This document shows positions 1-7,475 of a stretch of DNA of 8,161 nt, piece after piece. Under the pieces are notes generated by a model. The model saw nothing but the letters and a program-made list of their open reading frames with translations, had not been told where the DNA came from and searched no databases. This stretch comes from an uncultured Clostridia bacterium. GTDB taxonomy: Bacteria > Bacillota > Clostridia > Christensenellales > UBA1242. The stretch lies in contig CAOJNR010000046.1 in the NCBI GenBank assembly GCA_948439925.1, positions 1 through 8,161 of the forward strand, given 5' to 3'. The translations under genes were made by a program, and so were the position numbers. The number at the start of each line of letters is the position of its first letter. The stretch's first letter is position 1.

Positions 1-187
1 CACTGGCACTTGCCTTTGTGAAGGTCAAAACAAGCAGACGTTTGACTGGCACATTAAGTTTGCAAACAAGATTTGTTATGTATTCAATCAAAACAAAAGT
101 CTTGCCACTGCCTGCTGAGGCACTGACTATTAAGTTTTTCTTTTTGCTGTCAAGAACCCTCTGTTGCTCAGCTGTCGCTTTCGCCAT
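1..187 (-). CDS. addA: AddA, ATP-dependent helicase/nuclease subunit A (N-terminal part only)
   Basis: This is the N-terminal 62 codons of the UvrD-like helicase subunit of AddAB, the complex that unwinds and resects double-strand breaks to load RecA. The rest lies beyond base 1. The translation opens MAKATAEQQRVLDS, matching the Q-motif (T.EQ) of superfamily 1A helicases. A perfect Walker A, SASAGSGKT, follows at residues 22-30 (Lys29, Thr30). LLVLTFTKASAS at residues 51-62 is helicase motif Ia (usually LTFTNAAA). The ATG at 187-185 is preceded five bases upstream by AGGAGG (198-193), the best ribosome site in the left half of the window. The start lies inside the addB coding region, 20 bases before the end of addB, so the two are probably translationally coupled in one transcript. 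The neighbour and the motifs separate it from PcrA/UvrD, although the fragment alone is short. Confidence 0.9.
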   Translation of the reverse strand, partial: MAKATAEQQRVLDSKKKNLIVSASAGSGKTFVLIEYITNLVCKLNVPVKRLLVLTFTKASAS

Positions 188-3100
188 TAACTCCTCCTAA
201 ACTTGTAATCTCATCTTGGCCAACTCGCCTTTTCTTGCGGTAACCTTTTTCTTTGCCATGCAGACAAATCCCCAAAAACTTGCAACCATTGCAAGCATCT
301 TCGTCTGGCTTTGGTGCAATATATCCCCTGCCAATTTCATCAAGTGCTTTATTTCCAACAAGCACAGCATAATCTTCATAAACTGAAAGTGGTTTTTTGC
401 TGATAGACAGCCCAACATACTTGCTTGTTTTCTTTTTCGCTTGTGACAAAGAAATTCCCACGATGTCACTTTTAACCTTTTGCTCAATGTTTTTATCAAA
501 CAAATCGAGTGCTTCTTCATCATTTGAAAGCATACCTTTGAGAATGCAGTTATCTTCATCCTCGGCTGAATAATCCCACTTGGAATCAAAATAGAAAGTT
601 CCAGCACTTGTTTTATTTAACACTTTTTTAACAGCGCGTTGATAGAGGAAAAGTTGAAGTTTGTCACCATAGTATAGATCTTTGATAATTCCACCAACAT
701 GACCAGTTTTATAATCAATTATTCTGAAATAGTCACCTGCAACATCAACTCTGTCCACTTTGCCAACAAGCCTTATCTTATTGTTTTTGTAATTTAAAAA
801 CAAATCTTTGATTTCCATTTCAGTGTCATAAAACTCAAAGCTTGACGCAGAGAATTCTATTAAAATTCTCGACAGTGTGCAATAGCACTGAAAACTGAGC
901 AATGTCATAAGCGTTTGACTGTCACTTTGCGCATTAAGTTTGTCAATAAGATCCAAATCTTTCAAAACATAATTGACGTTCTTTTGAATAAAGTCATGCA
1001 CTTGCATGCTGTTGAGATTTTCCATTTCATTTTTATATTTCTTAACAAAAAGATCGGCCATTTCGTGACATACATTTCCAATATCTCGTGCGTCAAACTC
1101 AGGATTTTCCTTTTCTCTAAGTTTAAGGCCATATCGCACGAAATGCTTGAACGGACATGCAAAATAATTTTCAAGCTGTGTAACTTTTGTGTAGCCTTTT
1201 GGGAAAAATGTTTTGTCGCAATCACCAAAGAAATTTTGCCTATCAAGATCAAAACTTTGATAGTCAGGATTCAAAACCTTGGAAAGCGACGCAACATAGC
1301 CATTGTCAATTTTTCCAGAACGATAGAACCTCGCCAAGCTTCTGAGTGCTGATTTCTTGTTTCCAAGCGCCGACAAAAAAATTTCCTTATTGCCACTTCC
1401 AAGGTCAGATAATATGCTTGAATGAAGTTCTCTCGCACCAAATATTTTTATTAGCCCGTCCACAAAAAGCGGTCTTTCACATTTTTTGCCCTCATCGTTT
1501 ATTGTGAGATAGCTGGTGATAAGTTTATCACTCGCACTTGTCAGCAGACAGAAAAGTTTGAATCTGTTTCGTCTGTTAATCATGCGTATGCTTGGCTGAA
1601 TTCTTGCTCCAAACTGCGCGCTTTCTATGTCATCATCACTTATAAGACCGCTGTCGCTGACAGTTATAGGCAATGCCTCACAACCAAGAACGAAAAGTGT
1701 TTTGCAGTCACCGAAATAAGAATTTGTGGCATCTCCAACATTAACACCATCAACAAAAGTAGGCACAGAAAAAACTTCTTTGAAAGACAAAATCAGTTGA
1801 AGTTTTTTGGAAAATTCTTTAAGGGATATTTCCTTGTCAAAATTGAGAATGCTTGTGCATGCATCCATAATTATTTCTCTTGCCTGCGAGTTGATATTTT
1901 TTTCTTTCAAATGACCATTTTTTTCACAATATTCTTGCGCAAGAGCAAAATTTTCTTGGCACAATAATAAAATTCTATCCACAACTTTGACATACTCATT
2001 CACAGTTTTTGAAGTGCTTATTTCATCCAAAACGTTTTCAACCTCACCAAGTCTTGAATGGAGATATTTTTTAAATTTGCCTTTTCCATCAATGTTCAAT
2101 CTTTCAATATCGGAAATAATAACGCTTTTATTTTCAAGAGTGATTAAATCACTTGAAACAAGTCCCAAAATGTTTTCAATCGAATAGCCTGACAAAACCA
2201 CATCAAAAAATTTGAATATAATCTGTGCAAGCATAGTTTTGTCTGCTGTGATTGGCTTGTCGATAAAGTATGGAATGTCAAGTTCGCCGAAAATACGTTC
2301 AATCATAAAAGCATACTTATCGACGCTTGAACAAGCCACGGTAAAATCACGATACTTCGCACCGTCCATAACTTTTTTGTGAATTATTTTGGCAACAGCA
2401 CTTACCTCTTCTTGCTTATTTGAAGACATCAGAGGAAGAAAATAACCATCTTTGGTTTCTTGTTTGAAAATTGTGCCCGAATACAAGTTTTTGACAACTG
2501 CTTCTTGCTCATCATTCAAAAGTCCATCTTCATTGATATCATTAACAACAATTCCGCACTCTGATGCAAGTTTTTGAAGTTTCTCTTGTATATCTTTTTC
2601 ATATATATAATCATTGCCGTGGCTTATGCTTTGAGTGGCTGAAATATTCACGCTTTGAGCATTTTGAATAAGTGCTTTTATAAGGCTGAAAACCTCAGCT
2701 GTGAATGCGTCAAAACCTGCAAAATAAAAATTTATGCGTGACAAATCAAGTTGGGGAATTATGTTTGTGAAAAGTTCCAATCTTGTGTTTTGGTCAAGCC
2801 TTTGGCCAAGCAGAGTTTGATATTCTCGATAAATAATAGCAAGGTCGTGAAATTTATTCTTGCTGGAAACAAGTTTAATCTTTCCATCAAGGTCGTCAGG
2901 AGAAAGCTTACAACTTTTGAACTGCGCTATTGCTTTTTGAACTTCATATACAAAATTTATATTATTTTTCTTAAAGGAAACAAGGTCATCTTTTTTATTC
3001 TCCATCGCTTTTTCAGTGAGAAGAAGAGCTTCGGCGCTACTAAGCACTTCGCTATCTTTGCCAAGCTCAGTCAAATAGTGGCTGGCAAGAGAAGACAACC

Positions 3101-3287
3101 CCTTGACTGAAATATTGAAAACACTTTCCTTATCCGTCATGTCAAAAACAAGTTTTTCAGCTTGCAAGGAAAACCTATCGGGAACAACGATAATGTGCTC
3201 GATTTCAATATCACTGCAATCTATGCTTTTGAGCATGCTCTTAGTTGCTGACAAAAGCGTTGAAGACTTAAATAAGTTCAGTTTCAT
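168..3287 (-). CDS. addB: AddB, ATP-dependent helicase/deoxyribonuclease subunit B
   Basis: This 1039-residue protein is the second subunit of the AddAB break-resection complex, the functional counterpart of RecBCD. The C-terminal RecB-family nuclease looks intact: His741 (CHEM), Asp845 (GKVDRVD), Asp858-Tyr-Lys860 (DYKTG) and Gln878 (LQLFLY). Four cysteines that bind the Fe-S cluster in Bacillus AddB are present: Cys711 (FACPFKHF) and Cys999, Cys1002, Cys1008 with C-x2-C-x5-C spacing. The N-terminal half is the helicase-like region that in B. subtilis recognises Chi; IIVVPDRFSLQAE near residue 34 aligns by eye with its IIFLVPDQMTF segment. Oddly, the preceding stretch where B. subtilis has the P-loop GRSGSGKT has no glycine-rich motif (MKLNLFKSSTLLSATKS). 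The start cannot be moved upstream because an in-frame TAA lies at 3293-3291. There is no clear Shine-Dalgarno, only AAAG. Length is slightly under the usual 1150-1170 residues. It is upstream of and overlaps addA. Confidence 0.95.
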   Translation of the reverse strand: MKLNLFKSSTLLSATKSMLKSIDCSDIEIEHIIVVPDRFSLQAEKLVFDMTDKESVFNISVKGLSSLASHYLTELGKDSEVLSSAEALLLTEKAMENKKDDLVSFKKNNINFVYEVQKAIAQFKSCKLSPDDLDGKIKLVSSKNKFHDLAIIYREYQTLLGQRLDQNTRLELFTNIIPQLDLSRINFYFAGFDAFTAEVFSLIKALIQNAQSVNISATQSISHGNDYIYEKDIQEKLQKLASECGIVVNDINEDGLLNDEQEAVVKNLYSGTIFKQETKDGYFLPLMSSNKQEEVSAVAKIIHKKVMDGAKYRDFTVACSSVDKYAFMIERIFGELDIPYFIDKPITADKTMLAQIIFKFFDVVLSGYSIENILGLVSSDLITLENKSVIISDIERLNIDGKGKFKKYLHSRLGEVENVLDEISTSKTVNEYVKVVDRILLLCQENFALAQEYCEKNGHLKEKNINSQAREIIMDACTSILNFDKEISLKEFSKKLQLILSFKEVFSVPTFVDGVNVGDATNSYFGDCKTLFVLGCEALPITVSDSGLISDDDIESAQFGARIQPSIRMINRRNRFKLFCLLTSASDKLITSYLTINDEGKKCERPLFVDGLIKIFGARELHSSILSDLGSGNKEIFLSALGNKKSALRSLARFYRSGKIDNGYVASLSKVLNPDYQSFDLDRQNFFGDCDKTFFPKGYTKVTQLENYFACPFKHFVRYGLKLREKENPEFDARDIGNVCHEMADLFVKKYKNEMENLNSMQVHDFIQKNVNYVLKDLDLIDKLNAQSDSQTLMTLLSFQCYCTLSRILIEFSASSFEFYDTEMEIKDLFLNYKNNKIRLVGKVDRVDVAGDYFRIIDYKTGHVGGIIKDLYYGDKLQLFLYQRAVKKVLNKTSAGTFYFDSKWDYSAEDEDNCILKGMLSNDEEALDLFDKNIEQKVKSDIVGISLSQAKKKTSKYVGLSISKKPLSVYEDYAVLVGNKALDEIGRGYIAPKPDEDACNGCKFLGICLHGKEKGYRKKRRVGQDEITSLGGVNGESDS
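191..198 (-). promoter_or_regulatory. Shine-Dalgarno site for addA
   Basis: On the minus strand AGGAGGAG precedes the addA ATG at 187; the AGGAGG core is at 198-193, five bases before the start. It is complementary to the CCTCC at the 16S 3' end in this same window (7779-7783). It lies inside the last codons of addB, which fixes the addA start and supports coupled translation. Confidence 0.85.
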
Positions 3288-3396
3288 ACTTTAATTTTAT
3301 CACAAGCGCGCTCAAAAAAAAAGTCTTTGAAAGCAATATACTCAAATTTGTTTTTAATTTTAAATTACATTAAATTATAACAAAAAAGACAGATTT

Positions 3397-4158
3397 TCAT
3401 CCGCCTGTTTTATCATCCACTTTATCACGCTTGTTTTTAAGTTTTTCACTTAATTTATTCGTCTTATCGTTTGATTTGACCATCATTGACTTGATAAGCG
3501 TTTCATTTTCTTTTTTAAGTTTCAAAAAACTATCTTTGAGCGATAAAATCTCGCGCTCTTTTTTGCCAAGGTCGATAAGCGCTTGTCTGAGAAGTGAGTT
3601 AGCATTTTCCTTTTCCTCTCTAAACTTTTCATTAACCTCTTCTATCGCAGATTTTTTGACCAGCCTGACCAGTCCTAAAAAAAGAGAATTTAAATCACTT
3701 TCACTGAGTCCTTCTTTTTTCTTCTGTGTGAATTTTATGATATTATTCTCACTTGGTCTTTTCTTTGCCAAAAAGTTGCGATACTTGTTTTGATAGCGTA
3801 GCATCTCTCCCACATCACCTTTTGCAAGAGTAAAACAAGCCTTGCGCACCGAGTTTCCTTGATTGACAAGTTCTTCAATCTTTTTCATAAGTTCACTTTC
3901 TTGTTCCTGTGAAAAATATCTTATGGAAGACTTCTTATGCTTTTCTAAATCTATTCCCAGTTCTTTTTTGCGTGCTTTATCTTTATATAGATTGTCAACC
4001 TCGTGATAATAATAATTTCTCACACTGTTAGGCTGACGAGAATACTTTTTCGCATGCTCAATAAAGGCAAATTTAAGTGAAATATTTTTGTCCTTTGCCT
4101 CTTCTACCGCACTGAAAAGAGAAATCACCTCTTCGCTTGACCAACTTCCTTTTTGCAT
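3397..4158 (-). CDS. Myb/SANT-like putative DNA-binding protein with C-terminal coiled coil
   Basis: No exact family is recognised; the function is inferred from layout. The 253 residues contain two similar helical units. Unit 1 (about 6-57) begins with Trp6 in GSWSSEEVISLF and ends near QPNSVRNYYYHEV. Unit 2 (about 82-130) begins FSQEQESELMKKIEEL and ends LRYQNKYRNFL. The aromatic-S-x-E-(E/Q) opening and the aromatic-rich last helix resemble Myb/SANT-like domains of Firmicutes regulators such as RsfA, which suggests DNA binding. Residues about 170-226 are charged with leucines at heptad-like spacing and no proline, so probably a coiled coil giving oligomers. The tail is Lys/Asp-rich. I chose the ATG at 4158 because GAGGAGG lies just upstream; the frame could extend to a TTG seven codons earlier, but that would put the Shine-Dalgarno inside the gene. 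It lies 109 bases upstream of addB on the same strand, so it may share its transcript. It is divergent from the gene at 4304. Confidence 0.7.
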   Translation of the reverse strand: MQKGSWSSEEVISLFSAVEEAKDKNISLKFAFIEHAKKYSRQPNSVRNYYYHEVDNLYKDKARKKELGIDLEKHKKSSIRYFSQEQESELMKKIEELVNQGNSVRKACFTLAKGDVGEMLRYQNKYRNFLAKKRPSENNIIKFTQKKKEGLSESDLNSLFLGLVRLVKKSAIEEVNEKFREEKENANSLLRQALIDLGKKEREILSLKDSFLKLKKENETLIKSMMVKSNDKTNKLSEKLKNKRDKVDDKTGG

Positions 4159-4161
4159 GTT

Positions 4162-4170
4162 TTCCTCCTC
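4162..4170 (-). promoter_or_regulatory. Shine-Dalgarno site deciding the start at 4158
   Basis: Minus strand reads TGAGGAGGAAAACATG. A GAGGAGG run ends about five bases before the ATG at 4158, a near-ideal match to the anti-Shine-Dalgarno of the 16S in this window. This is why the upstream TTG in the same frame is rejected as the start. Confidence 0.85.
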
Positions 4171-4261
4171 ATGAAACAATGATTGCCCTAAAAAGTTTTC
4201 TTAAACAATAAAAAACTGAAAATATTTATAGCAAAACAAGTCTTTCGACATATTTTAGCGT

Positions 4262-4267
4262 TATAAT
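4262..4267 (+). promoter_or_regulatory. Possible -10 element for the gene at 4304
   Basis: A perfect TATAAT lies 36 bases before the ATG at 4304, in the 145-base gap between two divergent genes. No good -35 hexamer sits 16-18 bases upstream; the best nearby string, TCGACA at 4245-4250, is only 11 bases away. The spacing to the gene and direction fit, but AT-rich DNA gives such hexamers by chance. Confidence 0.4.
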
Positions 4268-4303
4268 AGGTCTTTTAAAAAAACTTATACCATAAATTAT
4301 ATT

Positions 4304-5200
4304 ATGAAAAAGTATAAAATAATCACAGCATATCCATGCGTTATCAAATCACAGAATCAAACTCTTGGGCTGGACAAAAACTGCACCTTGATAATTGAAG
4401 GCGAAAAGAAAGTGTCGGTTTATCCTGTTGGAAAAACTGACAAGTTTTCTTTCAATATAGAGTTTGACAGACTGAAAGACAGTCCATATTTTTCAACTGT
4501 TGAAAATGAAGATGAAGTGATAATCTATCTCATAGACGGCATCAAAAGCGAAAATGCACAAGTTGTGACTTTTGGCACAAATGCTTCAAGCCATATTGAA
4601 ATCGAAAATGACAGTGTCACATTTTTTTCGTCAAACTTTAAGCGCAAAGTTATAACTGGCACTTTTGATAACTTTGATTGTTATCAAAAATATGACATAA
4701 TGCTGGCACATTTGTATGACCATAACAAACACCTCATTGTTGCCTTCAACAAAAAAAATGGCAAGGCAAAATCTTTCAAAGCTGACAAAGTTGAGATAAA
4801 AAATGACGCTTTCATTCTCACACAAAACCTTAATGACTATGCTGGTCAAAAGGTAACCTACACACTTAGCCTTGAACGCGAAGGACTGAAAAAGAAAAAC
4901 TCTTCTTTTTCATATAGTTTTGACGACAAACCAAAGCTTTCAACTTGTGACCGCATTATTCCTTTTGTATTCTTGGAAGCAGTAAAGGCAGAAAACTTTG
5001 AACTTGCAAAAAACTATCTTGCAAACTCACTTGAAATTGACATTGACAAACTTAAAGATTTTTTTGGCAAGCTTGACTACTTTTTCCCTGTTTCCGACAA
5101 CCAATTTTGTTTCCACTCTGGCGAAGGCCTACAAAAGCTCATTTTTGAAATTAAAAATGAGAAAATTATCGATATTGATGTGGAAAGATTGACAAAATAA
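4304..5200 (+). CDS. Hypothetical protein, 298 residues, not recognised
   Basis: I do not recognise this protein. It begins MKKYKIITAYPCVIKSQNQ, has no signal peptide or membrane segment, and is probably cytoplasmic. Residues about 1-200 alternate short hydrophobic and polar stretches (for example CTLIIEGEKKVSVYPVG, DEVIIYLIDG, SHIEIENDSVTFFSS), the look of a mostly beta-strand domain. From about residue 218 (IIPFVFLEAVKAENFELAKNYL) it becomes helical, then ends in strand-like FEIKNEKIIDIDVERLTK. This tail resembles a small alpha+beta module of the kind found at the ends of uncharacterised clostridial proteins, but that is an impression only. Coding is credible: one long uninterrupted frame, a codon bias like its neighbours, and no competing frame. 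No Shine-Dalgarno precedes the ATG (bases before it are TAAATTATATT). It is divergent from the Myb-like gene, with the decayed ABC gene 51 bases downstream on the same strand. Confidence 0.75.
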   Translation: MKKYKIITAYPCVIKSQNQTLGLDKNCTLIIEGEKKVSVYPVGKTDKFSFNIEFDRLKDSPYFSTVENEDEVIIYLIDGIKSENAQVVTFGTNASSHIEIENDSVTFFSSNFKRKVITGTFDNFDCYQKYDIMLAHLYDHNKHLIVAFNKKNGKAKSFKADKVEIKNDAFILTQNLNDYAGQKVTYTLSLEREGLKKKNSSFSYSFDDKPKLSTCDRIIPFVFLEAVKAENFELAKNYLANSLEIDIDKLKDFFGKLDYFFPVSDNQFCFHSGEGLQKLIFEIKNEKIIDIDVERLTK

Positions 5201-5244
5201 AACATTTTTTTAGGCCCCATAAAAAAAAGTAAAACATTTTTTTA
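5198..5244 (+). repeat. Two direct copies of a 15-bp AT-rich sequence
   Basis: TAAAACATTTTTTTA occurs at 5198-5212 and again at 5230-5244, 32 bases apart, filling most of the gap between the 298-residue gene and the ABC pseudogene. Between them, the T-run of the first copy and an A-run (5220-5228) could pair into a purely A-T stem around GGCCCCA. This is too weak to call a terminator. It may be a local duplication. Confidence 0.5.
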
Positions 5245-5251
5245 TAAAATA

Positions 5252-6393
5252 ATGGTCTATGAAAAACAAAAGAACCATTATTTTTTACGCTCATTACGAT
5301 ATCTTAAACCATATAAAGGAATGGTAAGTATAATTATTATCGGTCTTCTTCTTGCTGGAATATTTTCAGCAATTAAGCCATATTTCACTGAACGCCTATT
5401 AAATGCTTTCACTCTTAATAATTCTAAGCAAATGCTGATATATACAATTTTAGTTTTGATTATGGAAATAGGCGTATACATCTCTTTTATTTCAAGTTGG
5501 GGATTTTTCTCTGCAAAATTGCAACATAAAGTCACAAGAAATATTCGATACAATCTCACCCAGTCTGCAATGATGCTTAAAACCAAAAACTACGATAGAT
5601 ACGGAAGCGGAAAACTTATTCAAGTTATAACAAACGATACAGCTTCACTTTCGTCCACTTATACAAACATTATAGACGTAAGTTCAACAATTTTTTCTAA
5701 ACTTGCCATTTTGATTTACATTTTTGTCACAAATTTTCATCTTGGTTTATACTGTCTTTTAGAAATTGCGATTATCGCTTTCCTAAACACATATCGCATG
5801 AAAGTCAGATACCGCGATTATAAAAAATATAAAAAAGATCTTGTTTCAAATACAGGTCTTGTAAACGAACTTATAGTTGGCTCGCGTGAGGTTAAAAATT
5901 ATAACATCCAAGACAACATTTTAAATAAGGTCGATGACACTCTTGAAAAATTAGAGATAATTTAAAAATAATCAAACCAGATGCAACAGAAAAAGAACTT
6001 TTTTCTGTCTGCAAAAAAGCACAAATTTATGATTTTATAAACACCTTAGTTGATGGCTTCGACACTATCTTAGGTGAAAATGGAACTATACTATCTGGTG
6101 GACAAAAACAACGGCTTGCAATCGCAAGAGCGCTATTAAAAGACAGCCATGTTCTGATTTTTGATGAAGCTACAAGCGCACTTGATAACGAAAATCAAGG
6201 AAAAATCAAAAAAGTCATAGATGGAATTGGAAAAAGTAAAACAGTTATTATTGTTGCACATCGTCTTAGCACAATCGTTGACGCTGACCAGATATACTAC
6301 ATAAAAAATGGATCAATCGTTGCAAACGGAACTCACGCTGAACTTTTAAAGACCTACACAGATTACAAAAATTTATATAAACAAGAAATCTAG
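5252..6393 (+). pseudogene. ABC exporter (membrane domain-ATPase fusion) disrupted by an internal deletion with frameshift
   Basis: Two pieces of one exporter half-transporter are joined. Piece 1 (5252-5965, 237 codons) is the membrane domain up to about the fourth helix: helices near residues 24-44, 60-86 and a double hairpin at 147-178, with the family pattern NIRYNLTQ...YGSGKLIQVITNDTASL between them. It stops at TAA 5963-5965. Piece 2 (5950-6393, another frame, ending TAG 6391) starts IRDNLKIIKPDA and contains the signature LSGGQKQRLAIARAL, Walker B with VLIFDEATSALD, and the switch histidine in VAHRLST. Missing are the rest of the membrane domain, the linker, Walker A and the Q-loop, about 200 codons judged from a usual exporter length near 580. 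Without Walker A the product cannot bind ATP normally, and the frame change prevents fusion. No Shine-Dalgarno is visible before the ATG at 5252. Substrate is unknown. A deletion introduced by assembly is the main alternative. Confidence 0.88.
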
Positions 6394-6466
6394 TTAAAAA
6401 TTTGCTTGCGTCGCGTTATTTTTTTAAGTTAAAAAATATTTTTAATTGCTTAACGTGTTAGATTAA

Positions 6467-6494
6467 AAAAAAGACTGAATTCTCAGTCTTTTTT
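6467..6494. terminator. Bidirectional rho-independent terminator
   Basis: AAAAAAGACTGA and TCAGTCTTTTTT form a perfect 12-bp stem with an ATTC loop (6479-6482). The A and T runs make it work in both directions: it ends the plus-strand ABC pseudogene (stop at 6393) and the minus-strand 71-residue gene, whose stop codon begins three bases from the stem. Confidence 0.9.
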
Positions 6495-6496
6495 AA

Positions 6497-6712
6497 TTAA
6501 TCCACTATCAAATCTTCATTCGCAAATATAACTTGCGCATATTTCTGCAAAGACTTTTTATCAACCGCAAATGGCATATCTGTTTTGAAGACATACAGTT
6601 TTTTGCCATATTTCATATTTTCAATTTCCATTCCAAGTTTTGTTTTTGCCCCTAAAACAAAAGCCTCGACCTCATTTTCAACAACACTCATGTCGCTTTT
6701 TATAAAAACCAT
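6497..6712 (-). CDS. Small hypothetical protein, 71 residues
   Basis: I do not recognise this protein. It begins MVFIKSDMSVVENEVEAFVLGAK and ends LQKYAQVIFANEDLIVD, with no cysteine, no signal peptide and no membrane segment; it looks like a small alpha/beta cytoplasmic domain. It is supported as a gene by its position: it starts 66 bases after the end of the ankyrin gene on the same strand, and its stop codon abuts a strong terminator. The two are probably one transcript from the promoter at 7445-7473. The start ATG at 6712 has no Shine-Dalgarno (ACAGAAAAATG), so translation may depend on another mechanism. The ankyrin protein upstream is an obvious candidate partner, but nothing in the sequence proves it. 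Confidence 0.6.
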   Translation of the reverse strand: MVFIKSDMSVVENEVEAFVLGAKTKLGMEIENMKYGKKLYVFKTDMPFAVDKKSLQKYAQVIFANEDLIVD

Positions 6713-6778
6713 TTTTCTGTATAAATAAAGAGCAATATGATTGTCTGCATCAATATTAAAATTCGGATTTTATTTCAT

Positions 6779-7429
6779 TTATTTCAAAAAAGAATTATAA
6801 ATGCAGTTATTTTCCTGCATGGCTTGAATTCTTCTTTTTCTAAATCCAATCGTTGCCACATTAAGATAATTCCTTGCTCTATTTGGATTACAAAAATCAC
6901 TGGCTTTAAGATTGAAAAATTCTTTAGTGCTTTTGCTAACCTTGACAAGTTTGTTTCCGGTTTTGGTCAGTTTAAGCATTTCTATAAAATTATCTTCCAT
7001 CAGTTTATCTTGCGGTATTGTTTTATCCAAAATATTCAATTCAACGCCTTGCTCAAGAAAGAATTCCAAAATGTTCAATCTTTTGTTGAAATCATTAAAT
7101 GTGATGGGTTGCTCGGCGCCAACAAAAAAGTTTTGAAAATCCAGCACCCCATAGCCACGATTATTTTTATGATAAATGTTAATTTGTTTTCCATAAACGT
7201 CTTTTTCTGTCAAAAGAAACTCCACCATCGCAATTGCCTTAGAAATATCGTTATAACCAAGACCAAGAATCGCGTGATGCAAAGCATTATAGCCAAATTC
7301 ATCAACATAGTTTATAGGGACACCACGTTTAAGACAATCTTTAACCATTTTGAAATCCCCGTCCTTAACGGCAAAAAGAAATCGCTTGCCCAATTTGACA
7401 TTGTTTGAAATGTTTTTACTATTATTCAT
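6779..7429 (-). CDS. Ankyrin-repeat protein
   Basis: The 216-residue protein has three ankyrin-like units. The first is clear: about 15-43, RFLFAVKDGDFKMVKDCLKRG then PINYVD, the helix-turn-helix with the G-x-P-I-N turn typical of the family. The second begins at 44 with EFGYNALHHAIL, the classic G-x-(T/N)-A-L-H-x-A start, and carries an extended insert before INIYHKNNRGYGVLDF. A third, degenerate unit is LNILEFFLEQGVELNILD. The C-terminal third is basic and no longer repeat-like (ASDFCNPNRARNY, FRKRRIQAM). Ankyrin repeats bind other proteins; no enzyme motif, signal peptide or membrane segment is visible, so the protein is probably an intracellular binding protein of unknown partner. The ATG at 7429 has GAGG (7438-7435) five bases upstream. 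It is transcribed from a near-consensus promoter directly upstream and is followed by the 71-residue gene. Confidence 0.88.
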   Translation of the reverse strand: MNNSKNISNNVKLGKRFLFAVKDGDFKMVKDCLKRGVPINYVDEFGYNALHHAILGLGYNDISKAIAMVEFLLTEKDVYGKQINIYHKNNRGYGVLDFQNFFVGAEQPITFNDFNKRLNILEFFLEQGVELNILDKTIPQDKLMEDNFIEMLKLTKTGNKLVKVSKSTKEFFNLKASDFCNPNRARNYLNVATIGFRKRRIQAMQENNCIYNSFLK

Positions 7430-7444
7430 CTGAACCTCATGTTA

Positions 7445-7473
7445 ACTATATCACAAAAGATTTTATTTGTCAA
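7445..7473 (-). promoter_or_regulatory. Sigma-70-type promoter for the ankyrin gene
   Basis: On the minus strand TTGACA (7473-7468) is followed after exactly 17 bases by TATAGT (7450-7445): a perfect -35 and five of six bases at -10. Predicted transcription start is near 7438, so the leader is very short and begins almost at the GAGG ribosome site (7438-7435). The -35 lies directly beside the palindromic repeat array, which could affect its use. Confidence 0.85.
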
Positions 7474-7475
7474 TA

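Noticed and set aside
915..1352. 145-codon plus-strand frame inside addB
   Set aside because: It overlaps conserved AddB nuclease sequence, with no start context or recognisable protein.
3288..3396. Promoter for addB
   Set aside because: AT-rich with several partial hexamers, for example a GATAAAAT near the start, but no -35 at 16-18 bases; not supportable.
3380..3405. Terminator after the Myb-like gene
   Set aside because: Only ACAG/CTGT can pair, around a 12-base loop; too weak despite the following T-run.
6424..6450. A-T inverted repeat after the ABC pseudogene (TTAAAAA-ATA-TTTTTAA)
   Set aside because: Pure A-T pairing in AT-rich DNA; the strong stem at 6467-6494 explains termination better.
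6737..7408. 223-codon frame on the plus strand
   Set aside because: It is antisense to the ankyrin gene, has no ribosome site, and its composition is that of a complementary-strand shadow; the ankyrin repeats settle the true strand.
7426..7441. Tiny upstream frame (ATG AGG TTC AGA TGA) overlapping the ankyrin start
   Set aside because: The predicted transcription start at about 7438 lies after its ATG, so it is probably not in the mRNA.
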